Assembly (NCBI RefSeq): GCF_003289945.1
Contig: NZ_QMBP01000005.1
Span: 273,352-337,351 of the forward strand
Length of the DNA stretch: 64,000 nucleotides
Reading direction: 5' to 3'
Source: Mesorhizobium hawassense
GTDB lineage: Bacteria; Pseudomonadota; Alphaproteobacteria; Rhizobiales; Rhizobiaceae
Positions 38,001-45,659 of this stretch are shown here, one piece after another. Position 1 is the first letter of the stretch; every line of letters starts with the position of its first letter. The notes beneath the pieces were generated by a model, which saw only the letters and a program-made list of their open reading frames with translations, was not told where the DNA came from and made no database searches. Made by a program: the position numbers and the translations under genes.

Positions 38001-40672
38001 AGCTGGGACCACGCCAGCACATCTTCGCGGTGCGCCGCGATCTGATGGACGAGCCGACCTACAAGACCTTGCTGTCGGTGGCGCGCGTCGTCCTGCATAC
38101 GCGCAACGGCACGATCTTCGATCAGCTCGAACGCGCCGAGACGGCGGCCCTCCAGGCCCGCGATGCCTTGCTGCAGGCGGAAGGCGGCAGCCCGCGCGAG
38201 CCCACTCCGCCGCTGCCCTTGCCAGTGCCGGCAAGCCGGGATGGCGGCGACATCGCCGCCGACGGCAGCGGCCTCAGCCTCTGGAACGGCTTCGGCGGCT
38301 TCGACGGCGACGGCCGCCATTATGTGACGCGGCTGACCGGGCGGCGTTCGACGCCGCAGCCCTGGATCAACGTCATCTCCAACGCCTCCTTCGGCTTCCA
38401 TGTCTCGGCCGAGGGCGCCGGCTTCACCTGGAGCCGCAACAGCCGCGACTATCAGCTGACGCCATGGTCGAACGACCCGGTGTCGAACCGGCCGGGCGAG
38501 GGCTTCTATATCTACGACCAGCTGAGCGGCAAGGCGTTCTCGCCGATGGCCGCGACGGTTCGCGATCCGTCGATGACCTACGAGACCTGGCACGGCCAGG
38601 GCTTCTCGACCTTCCGCTCCAGGCGCGGATCGCTGGCGATGGACCTGACGCAGGTGGTCGACCCCACCGATCCTGTGAAGATCAGCCGGCTGCGCATTCA
38701 GAACGCCGGCTCGGCGCCGGCGCGGTTGCGCGTCTACGCCTATGCCGAATGGGTGCTGGGCGGCCACCGCTCGCGCACCGCGGCGACCATCGTGCCTTCT
38801 CGCGACGCTGCAACGGGCGCGCTGCTGGCGCAGAACCCCTACGGCCTCGACTTCGGCGAGCGGGTGGCCTTCCTGGCGGCCGCCCATCCCGTCCAGTCCG
38901 TGACCGCGGACCGTTCCGAGTTCATCGGCAGGCACGGCACGACCGAGTATCCGCAGGCCGTGCTGGGCGGGCTTGGGCTTTCCGGCCGCATCGAGGCGGG
39001 CGACGATCCGTGCGCGGTCGTCACCAGCGACATCGAGATACCGGCCGGCGGCGACGTGACGCTGTTCTGGCTGCTCGGCGACGCGGCCACGCCCGCCGAG
39101 GCCAGCGCGCTGGTGCAGACCCATCGCGGCAAGGATTTCGACCAGCGCCTGGCCGACAATGAAAAGGCCTGGCGCGGCTTCCTCGACACCATCCAGGTCG
39201 AGACGCCGGACGAGGCGATGAACGCCATGGTCAACCACTGGCTGCCTTACCAGAGCCTGGCCTGCCGCATCCGCGCGCGCTCGGCTTTCTACCAGGCAAG
39301 CGGCGCCTTCGGCTTCCGCGACCAGTTGCAGGACACGCTGGCCTTGCTGGCGCACGACCCGAAGCTGGCGCGCGACCAGATCCTCAACGCCGCGCGCCGA
39401 CAGTTCCCGGAAGGCGACGTGCAACATTGGTGGCTTCCGCGCACCGATGCCGGGGTGCGCACCATGATCTCGGACGACGTGGTCTGGCTGGCGCAAGCGA
39501 CGGCCCGCTACATCGAGGTGACCGGCGACGCCGCGATCCTCAAGGAGCAGTTGCCGTTCATCGACGGACAGGAGCTCGGCGAGGGCGAGCATGACGCCTT
39601 CTTCACGCCCGAGATCACCAAGAACACAGCGTCGCTCTACGACCATTGCGCGCGGGCGCTCGATCTCGCGATCAAGCGCAGCAGCCCTGCAGGCCTGCCG
39701 CTCATCCTCGGCGGCGACTGGAACGACGGCATGAACCGCGTCGGCGAGGGCGGCAAGGGCGAGAGCGTGTGGCTGGGTTGGTTCCTCCTGAAGACGCTCA
39801 CCGACTTCGCGCCTGTCGCCAAGGGGCAGGGCGACGCCAAGCGGGCGCAGGCCTGGACAAGACACGCGGACGCGCTGAAGCGAGCGCTGGAGAGCACGGC
39901 CTGGGACGGCCAGTGGTACCGGCGCGGCAGCTTCGACGACGGCTCGCCGCTCGGCTCGCACAATTCGGACGAGTGCAAGATCGACTCCATCGCCCAGTCC
40001 TGGAGCGTGCTGTCGGGCGAGGGCGATCCGGCGCGCTCCACGACGGCCATGGAACAGGCGACCAAGATGCTGGTCGACGACGAGCTCAAGATCGTCAAGC
40101 TGTTCACGCCGCCCTTCTCCAAGAGCGAGAAGGACCCCGGCTACATCAAGAGCTATCCGCCGGGCGTGCGCGAGAATGGCGGCCAGTACACCCATGCCGC
40201 CACCTGGTTCGTGATCGCATTGGCCGAAATGGGCCGCACCGACGAGGCCTATCGCTGCTTCTCGATGCTGAACCCGGTCAATCACGCTTCCGACGAGGCA
40301 GCGGCCGAACATTACCGCGTCGAGCCCTATGTCGTGGCCGCGGACATCTATTCCGGCGAAGGCAAGGGCGGGCGCGGCGGCTGGACCTGGTACACGGGCT
40401 CGGCCGGCTGGCTTTACCGCGCCGCGGTGGAAGGCATCCTCGGCATCGAGCGGCGCGGCAAGGAGATCACGTTTAGGCCGAAGCTGCCCGGGCACTGGGA
40501 CGGCTACGCCGCGACGCTCAAGATGTTCGGCGGCGAGATCAAGGTTCGCGTCATCCGCGACAAAAAGACCAAGTCGATCTCGCTAGAAGTCGACGGCTCG
40601 AAGAAAAAGTCGGCTTCTTTCGAGCCGAAAGCCGGCGACAAGACCGAAGTCGTCGTCAGGATACCTGCATAA
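32093..40672 (+). CDS. ndvB: Cyclic beta-1,2-glucan synthase
   Basis: A 2859-residue inner-membrane enzyme that initiates, elongates, cyclises and length-controls beta-1,2-glucan. Order seen: N-terminal region (1-400), membrane helices (about 420-480), a GT84 glycosyltransferase domain with DAD at 634-636 and RHHRW at 780-784, more helices (about 820-990), a middle domain, then a GH94-type phosphorylase region (about 1560-2850) whose GGDWNDGMN motif has Asp2542 and Asp2545 near the catalytic-acid position. Length and layout match rhizobial NdvB/Chv B. These glucans act in hypo-osmotic adaptation and nodule invasion. The 271-bp upstream gap holds the promoter, including an AACCGGTT palindrome. 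Confidence 0.97.
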   Translation: MNIQTNPNKIEHAGAGFPAATDAPIRSNFLPEDRLRAMGVSLAKGEVKELFGLAPFEFQARIRDSAKKILEVYRSTNAAQAKGETITPAAQWLLDNNYLVEETIFQVKRDLPRRFYRQLPTLTLGDGTVLPRAFVVAWSYVEHSDSSVSANMFKAIVEGFQSVEPMKIGELWALPSLLRFVLIENLRRIAVRVERTRQMRHIANEVADRVLATDDNADRTRILSTYSAHAQDTTFATQLLYRLRDGSQNAGRALEWLEGELEKTGSDAEEIIISEHQTLSSGNVTTGNIIRGLRLINDVDWTVWFEGVSRIDTLLREKTDFAALDFFSRDQYRTAIEQLARRSELSEYRVAEKAIELAGHTPGVTDASGVPETADPAVHTDVGFFLVGPRRQELEKAIGYRPPFYVTFKRGFASAGWLGIVVPVFLLTALLLVLSGRALANLGLSVGSITLMLALFAVPASEGALAFFNTVVAMFLKPTRLVGYDYNKHGIPAESRTLVVVPSLIGSRDDVEENIRNIEVHHLANTAEEIHFALLSDWPDSKTEIDAADIEILQYARDEIARLNARYPSESSPRFYLLHRRRLYNQAQGCWMGWERKRGKLHELNLLLRGDSDTTFLPLDVPLPEKVVYVMTLDADTRTTRDAVSSLVGKLAHPLNRPHFDPVKRVVSAGYTILQPRITASLTSGDDASFFQRVFSANRGLDPYVFAVSDVYQDVFGDGSFTGKGLYHVDAFEAALKDRIDENSILSHDLLEGALARAALVTDVELVEDYPTRYSVDASRHHRWARGDWQLLGFIFDPRSGVPALSRWKMVDNLRRSVTPIFWVMACVAGWTLLPFTQAAQWQALMILSLFMAPTFDIVNGILPKSGDQTPRGHFSALARDTVFGTALVALKVLLMAHLAWMMGDAIVRTIYRLFVSRQNLLEWRTASQAAKGGNDLGAYYGMMYGAVIIGVVGLAIPVLADSTGAFVAFFFAIFWIASPAVACWISRSAETEDRLRISSADIHALRTFARRTWHYFETFVTPEQHHLPPDNFQESPAPVVAPRTSPTNIGVYLLSVVSARDFGWISLSDAITRIDATMTTIENMPRDRGHLYNWYDTTTLKPLYPLYISAVDSGNLAGHLVAVAASCAEWAEAPSVHLQGDFEGIIDTVTILDESLDDLPDDRRQLRPLRQRLADRLDGMRRAVTTIKAQPEMASIRTINLAVLAGEIRKLATAIHTEAASPKSDVIADWAERLEATCEAHVHDSHNDESAVAALRAKLLALRERCRRYAFEMDFSFLMRQERKLLSIGYRVEDRQLDESCYDLLASEARLTSLFAIAKGDLPTEHWFRLGRPIVEIGFQGALMSWSGSMFEYLMPPLVMKEPQGSILNQTSKLIIKRQIQYARSKNVPWGISEAAYNARDRELTYQYTNFGVPGLGLKRGLGQNTVIAPYATILAAQFSPREAVQNLRRLRSIGALGRHGFYDAVDFTPQRVPDGTDHAVVQNYMAHHSGMSIAAVADAIFEGRLRERFHSDPVIESAELLLQEKAPRDIPTATVRTEADERAKDETEAESPDSRVVLDPIKALRATNVMSNGRYSVMVTATGSGYSRFGELAVTRWQPDPSEDRLGSYIFLRDAATGDWWSATAEPKRAEGERAQTLFGDDKASFTKSVGSLRSEVECIVISEGNGEGRRITLYNDGATDRHIEVTSFAELVLGNEASDNAHPAFSKMFIETEIAPNNGAIFATRRKRDKNEPDLTMVHFVTDPAGPSRDAEAETDRRAFIGRGRTIADAVAFDPGVRLSGGQGFTLDPVAALRRQVRVPANKKISLTFWTAVGANRGELDEAIARLDHQESFARQAMLAWTRSQVQTRHLGLSLTDAANVQKLARYLIYPDPFLRLPAESIASGLGRQSSLWPTSISGDFPIFLVRIGDVADLEIVAQALRFQEYMRARGMMIDFVVVNEQASSYVQDLQRAVETLCENSRLRGRELGPRQHIFAVRRDLMDEPTYKTLLSVARVVLHTRNGTIFDQLERAETAALQARDALLQAEGGSPREPTPPLPLPVPASRDGGDIAADGSGLSLWNGFGGFDGDGRHYVTRLTGRRSTPQPWINVISNASFGFHVSAEGAGFTWSRNSRDYQLTPWSNDPVSNRPGEGFYIYDQLSGKAFSPMAATVRDPSMTYETWHGQGFSTFRSRRGSLAMDLTQVVDPTDPVKISRLRIQNAGSAPARLRVYAYAEWVLGGHRSRTAATIVPSRDAATGALLAQNPYGLDFGERVAFLAAAHPVQSVTADRSEFIGRHGTTEYPQAVLGGLGLSGRIEAGDDPCAVVTSDIEIPAGGDVTLFWLLGDAATPAEASALVQTHRGKDFDQRLADNEKAWRGFLDTIQVETPDEAMNAMVNHWLPYQSLACRIRARSAFYQASGAFGFRDQLQDTLALLAHDPKLARDQILNAARRQFPEGDVQHWWLPRTDAGVRTMISDDVVWLAQATARYIEVTGDAAILKEQLPFIDGQELGEGEHDAFFTPEITKNTASLYDHCARALDLAIKRSSPAGLPLILGGDWNDGMNRVGEGGKGESVWLGWFLLKTLTDFAPVAKGQGDAKRAQAWTRHADALKRALESTAWDGQWYRRGSFDDGSPLGSHNSDECKIDSIAQSWSVLSGEGDPARSTTAMEQATKMLVDDELKIVKLFTPPFSKSEKDPGYIKSYPPGVRENGGQYTHAATWFVIALAEMGRTDEAYRCFSMLNPVNHASDEAAAEHYRVEPYVVAADIYSGEGKGGRGGWTWYTGSAGWLYRAAVEGILGIERRGKEITFRPKLPGHWDGYAATLKMFGGEIKVRVIRDKKTKSISLEVDGSKKKSASFEPKAGDKTEVVVRIPA

Positions 40673-40690
40673 AATCAATGGCTTGGCTTG

Positions 40691-40734
40691 TTGGTCGCGC
40701 ATCCTCCGGGGTGCGCGGCCAATCGCCGTTTTTT
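40691..40734 (+). terminator. Probable terminator after ndvB
   Basis: TTGGTCGCGCA (40691-40701) pairs with TGCGCGGCCAA (40712-40722) with one G-T pair, around a 10-base loop. A run of six T follows at 40729-40734 after a 6-base gap. It starts 18 bases after the ndvB stop. Confidence 0.6.
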
Positions 40735-41047
40735 ACTTGGTGCGGTTGCCGCGCCGGATTCCTTGCCTTCCTTTAGGGCAGGCTAAGCAAGCTGCCGGTG
40801 ATCAAAAATGTGGCAGCGCGGGGCAAGTGCCATTATTTTGCCGCAAGGCTGACATTTCACCTTTTATCTCAAACCGTTAGGTGATCACGTCAGATTTCGT
40901 ACCGTCGTCATCTTTTGTTCGCTAAATGGGAACGGAAGGGATAGACGACGCATTGTTTCGCGACACGTTTACCGTTACGTGTCAAAAAATGGTGCGGTGC
41001 ACAATAGCGGCATTGAGCACGGACAAGAGTTTGGCGGAGTAGCTGAA
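40735..41047. other. ndvB-ndvA intergenic region
   Basis: About 313 bases between the ndvB terminator and the chosen ndvA start. It is notably more AT-rich than its surroundings and must contain the ndvA promoter. I could not identify a clear regulator site, RNA gene or credible small ORF. Confidence 0.4.
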
Positions 41048-42817
41048 GTGTCACTTCTGCAGATCTACTTTAGAGCGCTGGGTTATCTGGCGGCCGACAA
41101 GAAGCGCGTCGCGCTGATTTGCCTCGCCAACGTCGCGCTCGCGGCGATCGCGATCCTCGAGCCTATCCTGTTGGGTCGGGTCATCGGCGCCATTTCCGAA
41201 AAAGGCGCGGTTTTCTCGACGCTCGCTGTCTGGGCCGCCCTCGGTGCCTTCAACGTCGTCGCTTTCGTGCTGGTGGCGCGCGGCGCCGATCGCTTCGCCC
41301 ATGCCCGCCGCTCTGAAGTGCTCTGCCAGTCCTTCGAGCGCGTGATCACCATGCCGCTCGCCTGGCACCACCAGCGCGGCACCTCCAATTCGCTGCACAC
41401 GCTGCTGCGCGCCGTCGAGACCCTGTTCAGCCTGTGGCTCGAATTCATGCGCGTGCATCTGTCGACCGCCATCGCGCTGGTGCTGCTGGTGCCGACCGCG
41501 CTTGCCATGGACGTTCGCATGTCCATCGTGCTGCTCGGCCTAGGCGTGCTCTACGTTGGCATCGGCCGTATCGTCATGCGCCACACCAAGTCGGGGCAGA
41601 CCGCCGTCGAACGCCACTACCACACTGTCTTTGCCCATGTCTCCGACAGCGTCAGCAATGTCGCCGTGCTGCAGAGCTACAACCGTATTGGCCATGAGAC
41701 CGCGACCTTGAAGCGTTACGTCAAGGACCTGCTCGACGCGCAGAACCCGGTGCTCGACTGGTGGGCGATCGCCAATGCGCTGAACCGCCTGTCCTCGACC
41801 ATCTCGATGATGATCGTGCTGTCGATCGGCGCCTATCTCGTCACCCAGGGCCAGCTCCGTGTCGGCGATGTCGTCGCCTTCACCGGCTTTGCCGGAATGC
41901 TGATCGCCCGTCTCGACCAGATGTCGGCTTTCACCACGCAGATTTCCGAGGCGCGCGCCAAGCTCGAAGACTTCTATCGCCTCGAGGACTCGGCCGCCGA
42001 GACCGTCGAGCCCGATGGCCTGCGCGAGCTCACCAACGTCACCGGCCATGTGCGCTTCGAGGACGTCAGCTTCGAGTTCGCCAACTCCGGCCACGGCATC
42101 GAGGACGTCTCGTTCGAAGTCCAGGCTGGCCAGACGGTCGCCATCGTCGGCCCGACCGGCGCCGGCAAGACGACGCTCATCAATCTGTTGCAGCGCGTCT
42201 TCACGCCCTCCAGCGGCCGCATCCTGATCGACGGCGTCGACACCCGCACCGTGACCCGCAAGTCGCTGCGCCACTCGATCGCCACCGTCTTCCAGGACGC
42301 CGGCCTGCTCAACCGCTCGATCGAGGACAACATCCGCGTCGGCCGCGCCGATGCCAGCAATGACGAGGTGCACGCCGCCGCCAATGCCGCCGCCGCGCAG
42401 GACTTCATCTTGTCGAAGAGCTGCGGCTACGACACCGTCGTCGGCGAGCGAGGCGGCCAGCTCTCGGGCGGCGAGCGCCAGCGTATCGCCATCGCCCGCG
42501 CCGTGCTGAAGGATGCGCCGATCCTGGTGCTCGACGAGGCGACCAGCGCGCTCGACGTCGAGACCGAGGACCGCGTCAAGGAAGCGATCGACGAGCTGCG
42601 CCGCAACCGCACGACCTTCATCATCGCCCACCGCCTGACCACCGTCCGCGATGCCGACCTCGTCGTCTTCATGGACAAGGGCAAGGTGGTTGAGATGGGC
42701 GGCTTTACCGAGTTGTCGCTGCGCAACGGCCGTTTCGCCAGCCTGCTGCGCGCCGGCGGCCTGCTCAATGACGAGGAAGTCCGCCGCCTCAGCCGTCCGG
42801 TGACGGAAGCGGCGTAA
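41048..42817 (+). CDS. ndvA: Cyclic beta-1,2-glucan export ABC transporter
   Basis: A 589-residue half-transporter: an exporter-type transmembrane domain with about six helices (1-310) followed by the ATPase (about 335-570) with Walker A GPTGAGKT, signature LSGGERQR and Walker B ILVLDEA. It moves cyclic beta-1,2-glucan made by NdvB to the periplasm. The frame is open for 23 codons further upstream to another GTG (40979). The GTG at 41048 gives a MSLLQIYFRALGYL start like NdvA/ChvA, with GGAG 10 bases upstream. It directly follows ndvB on the same strand. Confidence 0.95.
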   Translation: MSLLQIYFRALGYLAADKKRVALICLANVALAAIAILEPILLGRVIGAISEKGAVFSTLAVWAALGAFNVVAFVLVARGADRFAHARRSEVLCQSFERVITMPLAWHHQRGTSNSLHTLLRAVETLFSLWLEFMRVHLSTAIALVLLVPTALAMDVRMSIVLLGLGVLYVGIGRIVMRHTKSGQTAVERHYHTVFAHVSDSVSNVAVLQSYNRIGHETATLKRYVKDLLDAQNPVLDWWAIANALNRLSSTISMMIVLSIGAYLVTQGQLRVGDVVAFTGFAGMLIARLDQMSAFTTQISEARAKLEDFYRLEDSAAETVEPDGLRELTNVTGHVRFEDVSFEFANSGHGIEDVSFEVQAGQTVAIVGPTGAGKTTLINLLQRVFTPSSGRILIDGVDTRTVTRKSLRHSIATVFQDAGLLNRSIEDNIRVGRADASNDEVHAAANAAAAQDFILSKSCGYDTVVGERGGQLSGGERQRIAIARAVLKDAPILVLDEATSALDVETEDRVKEAIDELRRNRTTFIIAHRLTTVRDADLVVFMDKGKVVEMGGFTELSLRNGRFASLLRAGGLLNDEEVRRLSRPVTEAA

Positions 42818-42822
42818 GTTCT

Positions 42823-42849
42823 TCCCTTCTCCCACAAGGGGGAAGGGAA
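42823..42849. terminator. Hairpin after ndvA
   Basis: CCCTTCTCCC-ACAA-GGGGGAAGGG lies immediately downstream of the ndvA stop. It is a 9-10 bp stem of the same CTTCTCCC family as the dispersed repeats and probably ends the ndvA transcript, although there is no T-run. Confidence 0.45.
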
Positions 42850-42898
42850 AGGCGCTCCCCGATTGCCCCCGACACACTGCCGGTCTATTTAGGACTGC

Positions 42899-43651
42899 AT
42901 GAGCGACACAACCTCACGCTTCAGCGCCTGGACCGATCTCGCCAATCCGACGCGCTTCGTCGGGCTGGCCGACAAGGTCATTCCGTGGCTGGCCGCGGCC
43001 GCGGCGATCCTGCTCGGAGTGGGCTTGTATATGAGCTTCACCGCGCCGGAGGATTTCCAGCAGGGCATCACCGTGCGCATCATGTATATCCATGTGCCTT
43101 TCGCCTGGCTCGCCATGATGTGCTACACGATCATGGCGATCTCGGCGCTGGGCACGCTGGTCTGGCGCCACCCGCTGGCCGATGTCGCGCTGAAATCGGC
43201 GGCACCGATCGGCGCCACCTTCACCGCGCTGGCGCTGATCACCGGCTCGATTTGGGGCAAGCCGATGTGGGGCACCTGGTGGGTGTGGGACGCGCGGCTG
43301 ACCTCGGTCTTCGTGCTCTTCCTGATGTATCTCGGCATCATCGCGCTGACCCGCGCGCTGGACGATGCCGGCCGCGCAGCCTGGGCCGCCGCCATCATCA
43401 CGCTGGTCGGCTTCATCAATATCCCGATCATCAAATTCTCGGTCGACTGGTGGAACACGCTGCACCAGCCCGCTTCGGTCTTCCGCCTCGGCGGCCCCAC
43501 CATCGACCCCTCGATGCTGTGGCCGCTCGCCGTGATGGCACTGGGCTTCACGGTGCTGTTCTTCGCGCTGCATCTGATGGCCATGCGCACGGAGATTTTC
43601 AGGCGCCGGGTGACGGCCATGCGCAGGGTTGCGGCAAGGCAGGCCGCTTAA
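42899..43651 (+). CDS. ccmC: Haem exporter/haem-handling protein CcmC
   Basis: A 250-residue inner-membrane protein with six hydrophobic helices and the family's Trp-rich periplasmic haem-binding motif WGTWWVWDARLT flanked by IHVPFAW and STL.-HQPAS-type His regions. CcmC passes haem to CcmE in cytochrome c maturation. The usual partners ccmA, ccmB and ccmD are not adjacent here: ndvA is upstream and a PLP enzyme on the opposite strand is downstream. Confidence 0.96.
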   Translation: MSDTTSRFSAWTDLANPTRFVGLADKVIPWLAAAAAILLGVGLYMSFTAPEDFQQGITVRIMYIHVPFAWLAMMCYTIMAISALGTLVWRHPLADVALKSAAPIGATFTALALITGSIWGKPMWGTWWVWDARLTSVFVLFLMYLGIIALTRALDDAGRAAWAAAIITLVGFINIPIIKFSVDWWNTLHQPASVFRLGGPTIDPSMLWPLAVMALGFTVLFFALHLMAMRTEIFRRRVTAMRRVAARQAA

Positions 43652-43674
43652 CCTTCTCCCACAAGGGGAGAAGG
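43652..43674. terminator. Hairpin between convergent ccmC and DSD1-type gene
   Basis: Perfect 9-bp arms CCTTCTCCC (43652-43660) and GGGAGAAGG (43666-43674) with a 5-base loop, starting directly after the ccmC stop and 10 bases before the stop of the opposing gene. Likely a bidirectional terminator; same repeat family as 42823-42849. Confidence 0.6.
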
Positions 43675-43683
43675 AAAAGCCAC

Positions 43684-44742
43684 TCACCCCATCTTCCCAC
43701 GCGCCGCCACCGGCAGCGTTGCCAGCACCTTGTCACCGTCGATAAGATGCACCTGGTCGAACAAATTCGTCACCACGCAGCAATGGTCGGGAACGACGCG
43801 CACGCGCTGGCCGATGCGCAAGCCGGCGCCTTCGGCAAGCGTGACGGTGCCATGCTCTTCGCTCAAGCCCGTGACGCGGGCGCCCGGAATACCGAGCAGC
43901 TCGCCGAACTCCGGCAGCCCCAGCGTGTCGGAGGACAGCGCCTTGCTGCCGCTGTCGAGGATGGCGCGCGTCGCCGTCGGGTGGCTGACCACAGTGGCGA
44001 GTACCGTCAGCGCGCAGTCATCCAGAGTGCCGACGCCTTTGGCGACCTGGTAGCGGTCGAGATAGATGTAGGTGCCGGGCCGGTATTCGGTGACGACGCT
44101 GTCCTCGCCCGAGCGCCACATGTCCGGCGTGCCGCCGCTGGAGATGCGCGCGCATTCGAGACCGGCCGCGGCAAGCGCGCCGCGCGCGGTCTTCAGCCAG
44201 GCCTCGGCCTCGGCGGCGCGTCCCGCCGCCGGATAGGTCATCAGCCCGCCGAAGGCGAGGCCCTTTGCCTGGTCGATCACCTTCGCCAGCGCCAGCGCCT
44301 CGTCGGCACTCTGCACGCCGCAGCGGCCCATGCCGGTGTCGCACTCGACCAGCACGGACAGCGGATGGCCGGCATCGGTGAAGGTGGCGGCAAGTCCTTT
44401 GAGCGTCTCGCGGCTGTCCGCCGTCACCGACAGTGTGACGCGGCCATGCAGCGTCTTGAGCCGTTCGAGCTTGCCGCGCCCAAGAATGTTGTAGGGCAGA
44501 AAAATATCGTCGAGCCCGGCATCGGCCATCACCTCGGCCTCGCCGATCTTCTGGCAGGTGATGCCGACGGCGCCGGCCGCGACCTGCTTCTTCGCCCAGT
44601 AGGGCAGTTTGTGCGTCTTGATGTGCGGGCGGAGCTTCAGCCCATGCGCGTCGGCATGCGCCTGCGCGCGTCTGATGTTGGCTTCGGCGCGGGCCGCATC
44701 GATCAGGATCGCCGGCGTGTCGAGGTCGTCTATGCTTGGCAT
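43684..44742 (-). CDS. DSD1-family PLP-dependent D-amino-acid enzyme (D-serine deaminase / D-threonine aldolase-like)
   Basis: A 352-residue fold-type III PLP protein: alanine-racemase-like N-terminal barrel with LDTPAILIDAARAEANI and RPHIKTHKLP, where the second-motif Lys forms the aldimine, and a C-terminal metal-binding domain of the D-serine dehydratase type ending with VVPDHCCVVTNLFDQVHLIDG (His and Cys metal ligands). Possible reactions are D-threonine aldol cleavage or D-serine dehydration; the sequence alone does not decide. The start is the ATG at 44742. Divergent from the lyxose-isomerase-like gene. Confidence 0.9.
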   Translation of the reverse strand: MPSIDDLDTPAILIDAARAEANIRRAQAHADAHGLKLRPHIKTHKLPYWAKKQVAAGAVGITCQKIGEAEVMADAGLDDIFLPYNILGRGKLERLKTLHGRVTLSVTADSRETLKGLAATFTDAGHPLSVLVECDTGMGRCGVQSADEALALAKVIDQAKGLAFGGLMTYPAAGRAAEAEAWLKTARGALAAAGLECARISSGGTPDMWRSGEDSVVTEYRPGTYIYLDRYQVAKGVGTLDDCALTVLATVVSHPTATRAILDSGSKALSSDTLGLPEFGELLGIPGARVTGLSEEHGTVTLAEGAGLRIGQRVRVVPDHCCVVTNLFDQVHLIDGDKVLATLPVAARGKMG

Positions 44743-44945
44743 GAAAATCACCGTTCAGGGCATGTCTTCCGAACGGCGACCCGCTTCCGGACAAAGACAT
44801 CGCGTTAAATCAAATCAGTTGGGTTTATGGCCCCGAACGCAACCGATGTCACGGGCCAGAACCGTGAGTTTGCGTCGACAGCGAACCGGCATTGGGCTAT
44901 TCGGAGGGGCAGATTTCAGCAGGCAGCGGCAGGAAGGAAAAACCC

Positions 44946-45632
44946 ATGAAGCGCTCCAAGATCAACGACATCATCCGCGAAGCCGACGCCTTCATTCGCT
45001 CTTTCGGCTATATCATGCCGCCCTTCGCCTATTGGTCGCCCGAAGAGATGAAGGCGCGCAGGGCCGACTCCGCGGCCATCTTCACCTCGCGCCTCGGCTG
45101 GGACATCACCGACTACGGCCAGGAGAAGTTCGACGAGCTCGGCCTGTTCCTCTTCACCGTGCGCAACGGCCGCTACGAGGACATGAAGCTCGGCATGGGC
45201 ATGCTCTATGCCGAGAAAATCATGATCTCGCGCAAGGACCAGCTCTCGCCGATGCACCGCCACAACATCAAGGCCGAGGACATCATCAACCGCGGCGGCG
45301 GCAAGCTGGTGCTGGAACTGTTCATGCACGACCGCGACGGCGGCATCGACCCGAAGGCCGAAGTCTCGGTGCCGGTCGACGGCACCATCACCAGATTGCC
45401 GGCGGGCGGGCTGCTGAAGCTCGATCCCGGCCAGAGCGTCACGCTGCTCCCCGGCGTCTGGCACGCCTTCTGGGCCGAGGGCAAGGCCGTGCTGATCGGC
45501 GAGGTCTCGACGGTCAATGACGACCTCACCGACAACGTCTTCCGCGAGCCGATCGGCCGCTTCTCCAACGTCGACGAGGACGTCGCCCCGGTGCACCTTT
45601 TGGTGTCGGATTATGAAAAGTGGGTGGGGTAG
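44946..45632 (+). CDS. D-lyxose isomerase-like cupin
   Basis: A 228-residue cupin of the D-lyxose ketol-isomerase family, converting D-lyxose/D-mannose to the ketose in known members. Metal ligands are visible at His104, His106 and Glu111 (MHRHNIKAEDI) and His172 (GVWHAFWAE). The start is the ATG at 44946 after AAGGAAA; open codons upstream belong to the promoter region. No sugar transporter or kinase is adjacent, so the natural substrate is uncertain. Confidence 0.9.
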   Translation: MKRSKINDIIREADAFIRSFGYIMPPFAYWSPEEMKARRADSAAIFTSRLGWDITDYGQEKFDELGLFLFTVRNGRYEDMKLGMGMLYAEKIMISRKDQLSPMHRHNIKAEDIINRGGGKLVLELFMHDRDGGIDPKAEVSVPVDGTITRLPAGGLLKLDPGQSVTLLPGVWHAFWAEGKAVLIGEVSTVNDDLTDNVFREPIGRFSNVDEDVAPVHLLVSDYEKWVG

Positions 45633-45634
45633 GA

Positions 45635-45653
45635 GCGCTCATAGGCGGAGCGC
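45635..45653 (+). terminator. Short hairpin after the lyxose-isomerase-like gene
   Basis: GCGCTC (45635-45640) and GAGCGC (45648-45653) form a 6-bp stem with a 7-base loop right at the end of the gene, between convergent genes. Weak without a T-run. Confidence 0.3.
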
Positions 45654-45659
45654 CCATGT

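Noticed and set aside
34955..40495. Two very long minus-strand open frames (898 and 923 codons) opposite ndvB
   Set aside because: Both mirror the ndvB reading frame, lack motifs and good start sites, and ndvB is fully accounted for on the plus strand.
40683..40880. Possible 65-residue gene after ndvB
   Set aside because: Starts inside the probable ndvB terminator, has no ribosome-binding site and no family resemblance.
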